A stretch of 64,000 bases of DNA from Nocardia bovistercoris (GTDB lineage Bacteria > Actinomycetota > Actinomycetes > Mycobacteriales > Mycobacteriaceae). The DNA is taken from contig NZ_JADMLG010000006.1 of NCBI RefSeq assembly GCF_015674855.1, forward strand, positions 248,001-312,000, read 5' to 3'. Below are positions 62,396 through 64,000 of the stretch, piece after piece. The position numbers and the translations under genes were made by a program. The notes under the pieces were generated by a model. It had not been told where the DNA came from and made no database searches. It saw only the letters and a list, made by a program, of their open reading frames with translations. Each line of letters starts with the position of its first letter. The stretch's first letter is position 1.

Positions 62396-63192
62396 CCGAC
62401 GAATCCCCTTTGCTGATCGAGGACGTCGGCAACGTCCGCACCCTGACGCTGAACCGCCCGCACCGCAAGAACGCCATCACCATGGGCATGTGGTCGGTAT
62501 TGCGCGACACCCTGCACGACGCCACCTACAACCGCGACATCCGCGCGCTGGTGCTGACCGGCGCGGGTGACGCGTTCTGTTCCGGCGCCGACATCTCCGA
62601 CGCCGCGGGCGTGGACGAATTCCCGGATCCGAGCCGCGACATGCGCGCGATCAACGAGGCGATCCTGCGCCTGCACGATCTGCAGGTGCCGACCATCGCG
62701 AAGGTGCGCGGGGTCGCGGCGGGCGCGGGCTGGAATCTGGCGCTCGGCTGCGATCTGGTGGTGGCCTCGGATTCCGCGCGCTTCTGTCAGATCTTCAGTC
62801 GCCGGGCGCTGTCGCTGGACTGCGGCGGCTCGTGGCTGCTGCCCAAACTGGTCGGGCTCCAGCAGGCCAAGCGGCTGGCGTTGCTGGCCGAAATGATCGG
62901 CGCCAAGGAGGCGCACGATCTGAACCTGGTCACCTATATCAAGGCCGAGGACGAGATCGACGGCTTCGTCGACGAACTCGCGACGCGCCTGGCCTCCGGT
63001 CCGCCGACGGCGCTTGCCCAGACCAAGGCGCTGCTCAACGACGGCACCGATCACACCATGCGCGAGGCGCTGGCCAACGAGGCGCGCGCGCAGACCATCA
63101 ACCTGTCCGGGCGCGACGTGCTCGAGGCGTTCGCCGCGTTCTCGGAGAAACGCGATCCGGTATTCACCGGCGGTTGGGGAGCATCGGGATAG
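62392..63192 (+). CDS. Enoyl-CoA hydratase/isomerase family protein
   Basis: 266 residues. GAGDAFCSGADI and GVAAGAGWNLALGCD oxyanion-hole segments, and SRRALSLDCGGSWLLPKLVGLQQAKRLALL with Asp at the catalytic acid position. Start GTG 62392 overlaps the CoA-transferase stop. Same length and very similar to the 29288-30088 product, a duplicate at the opposite edge of the island. Confidence 0.88.
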   Translation: MTDESPLLIEDVGNVRTLTLNRPHRKNAITMGMWSVLRDTLHDATYNRDIRALVLTGAGDAFCSGADISDAAGVDEFPDPSRDMRAINEAILRLHDLQVPTIAKVRGVAAGAGWNLALGCDLVVASDSARFCQIFSRRALSLDCGGSWLLPKLVGLQQAKRLALLAEMIGAKEAHDLNLVTYIKAEDEIDGFVDELATRLASGPPTALAQTKALLNDGTDHTMREALANEARAQTINLSGRDVLEAFAAFSEKRDPVFTGGWGASG

Positions 63193-63226
63193 GGGCGGCG
63201 GGACAGGCGGAAGTCGGGCGATAATT

Positions 63227-63246
63227 CGTTATCGCCGGACGCCGTC
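63227..63246. terminator. Hairpin GGCGATAA-TTCG-TTATCGCC
   Basis: Perfect 8-bp stem with a TTCG tetraloop, 35 bases after the crotonase stop. Candidate operon terminator; no T-tract. Confidence 0.6.
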
Positions 63247-63384
63247 GAGAATTGCGGATCGGCCGAAGAATGTGACCCAGCCAACTTCGGCCGCCGAATG
63301 CGGCGCGATGTGCGCCGAAACACGCGCGCGGCGAGGTGAACGCACCGCTTCGAAACGCCCGACAGTAAAGGTCGTGGTATGATT

Positions 63385-63403
63385 TACCGTGCTACTTTCA
63401 GTC
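63385..63403. promoter_or_regulatory. Regulon operator 11, degenerate (TACCGTG-CTACT-TTCAGTC)
   Basis: About 137 bases upstream of the TetR start, suggesting weak autoregulation. Confidence 0.5.
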
Positions 63404-63480
63404 CGGCTGGTGCGTGCCCGAAACCGGGTGTCGGAAACACCTTTCGCGGACCGGAAAAGAGCGCAGGCTCATCGGCTTGG

Positions 63481-63508
63481 ACCTGAAGTGACGTGTTCGT
63501 GTTCAGGT
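63481..63508. promoter_or_regulatory. Inverted repeat ACCTGAA-N14-TTCAGGT
   Basis: Perfect 7-bp arms 32 bases upstream of the TetR start. Either a leader hairpin or a second operator. Not related to the TACTGTA family. Confidence 0.5.
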
Positions 63509-63539
63509 AAGTAGACCTATCACGGAAGTGGGATCGAGA

Positions 63540-64000
63540 ATGACGAAACGAAGCGCCGCAGCCAAGCGGCCGAGGCGCGAGCGTGGCTCTCTCAATCCGG
63601 ACGACATCATCGAGGGCGCGTTCGAACTCGCCGAACAGGTCTCGATCGACGGACTGAGTATGCCGCTGCTCGGCAAGCACCTGGACGTTGGCGTCACCAG
63701 CATCTACTGGTACTTCCGGAAAAAGGACGACCTACTCAACGCGATGACCGACCGCGCGCTGAGCCAGTACGTGTTCGCCACCCCGTTCGTGGAATCGCGC
63801 GACTGGCGCGAATCGCTGCTCAACCACGCGCGCACCATGCGCAGCGTATTCCTCGGCAATCCCATCCTGTGCGATCTGATCCTGATCAGGTCGGCGCTGA
63901 GCCCGCACGCCGCGCAACTCGGCGCGCGCGGCATGGAGCACGCCGTGGAGAGCCTGGTCGAGGCGGGCCTCTCGGTGGACGAGGCCTTCGACACCTATTC
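63540..64000 (+). CDS. TetR-family regulator, 5' part (candidate regulator of the island)
   Basis: Starts ATG 63540 and runs off the window. 153 residues are visible. N-terminal basic tail MTKRSAAAKRPRRERGSL, HTH at about 20-66 (NPDDIIEGAFELAEQVSIDGLSM, LLGKHLDVGVTSIYWYFRKKDDLL), then the ligand domain. Position at the end of the island, a weak copy of the shared operator upstream, and absence of any other TetR-type gene within the island make it the best candidate for the TACTGTA-N5-TACAGTA binding protein. This is inference. Confidence 0.9.
   Translation, partial: MTKRSAAAKRPRRERGSLNPDDIIEGAFELAEQVSIDGLSMPLLGKHLDVGVTSIYWYFRKKDDLLNAMTDRALSQYVFATPFVESRDWRESLLNHARTMRSVFLGNPILCDLILIRSALSPHAAQLGARGMEHAVESLVEAGLSVDEAFDTY

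Larger units (their letters stand above)
63193..63539. other. Intergenic region upstream of TetR gene
   Basis: 347 bases without a gene. Holds a hairpin (63227-63246), a degenerate operator (63385-63403) and a second inverted repeat (63481-63508). AT content rises sharply after 63360, marking the promoter. Confidence 0.55.

Overview
This 64 kb window is very GC-rich chromosomal DNA with GTG and TTG starts, strong GGAGG-type ribosome binding sites and many ATGA/GTGA gene overlaps. It carries an orsellinate-type iterative polyketide synthase, two KshA-like Rieske oxygenases, three P450s, many fad/ech/CaiB-type genes, a mycofactocin-type SDR and an NDMA-type alcohol dehydrogenase. That set points to a mycolic-acid actinomycete; Nocardia is most likely and Rhodococcus or Mycobacterium possible. 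This is inferred from content, not from a search. I saw no rRNA, tRNA, CRISPR array, transposase or attachment site.

Left part, 1 to about 29 kb: a patchwork of short transcription units. In order: the 3' end of a KS-AT-DH-ACP polyketide synthase; a WYL regulator; RidA; small secreted proteins; a 49-codon gene coupled to a TIGR03086-type protein; a tautomerase coupled to a Dsd1-type D-amino-acid enzyme; a six-TM protein of unknown function beside two LysM-only proteins; a P450; a divergent tautomerase/HxlR pair; DUF1330 and SRPBCC proteins; a fatty-acid desaturase; DUF2867 divergent from an AraC regulator; an alcohol dehydrogenase coupled to an XRE regulator; 20-bp tandem repeats; a TetR gene divergent from a Rieske oxygenase and a DHDPR-fold oxidoreductase; a secreted Asn-Pro repeat protein; a TVP38 membrane protein; a frameshifted alpha/beta hydrolase; a DUF3626 protein preceded by a (GCGGTG)7 microsatellite; an OruR-type AraC regulator; and a secreted protein.

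Right part, about 29.3 to 64 kb: one catabolic island of about 27 genes and, in my view, the most interesting content. It encodes two CoA ligases, two family III CoA-transferases, an acyl-CoA dehydrogenase pair, four crotonase-fold enzymes, a thiolase, a DUF35-thiolase fusion resembling an Ltp2/ChsH2 retro-aldolase in one chain, two P450s, a Rieske oxygenase, a rubredoxin, a mycofactocin-type SDR and an NDMA-type alcohol dehydrogenase, an aldehyde dehydrogenase, three other SDRs, two metal-dependent amidohydrolases, a luciferase-like oxidoreductase, an alpha/beta hydrolase and an acyl-CoA carboxylase beta subunit. Eleven copies of a 19-bp inverted repeat, consensus TACTGTA-N5-TACAGTA, lie in the promoter regions of this island; I saw none in the first 29 kb. 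One weak copy precedes a TetR gene that runs off the right edge. I infer a TetR-controlled regulon that oxidises an alicyclic or isoprenoid alcohol or acid, activates it to a CoA thioester, and shortens it by beta-oxidation and retro-aldol cleavage. The substrate cannot be read from sequence.

Several convergent gene pairs are separated by long perfect hairpins, probably bidirectional terminators. An exactly periodic 25-bp tandem array of about 14 or more units sits inside the largest operon of the island.
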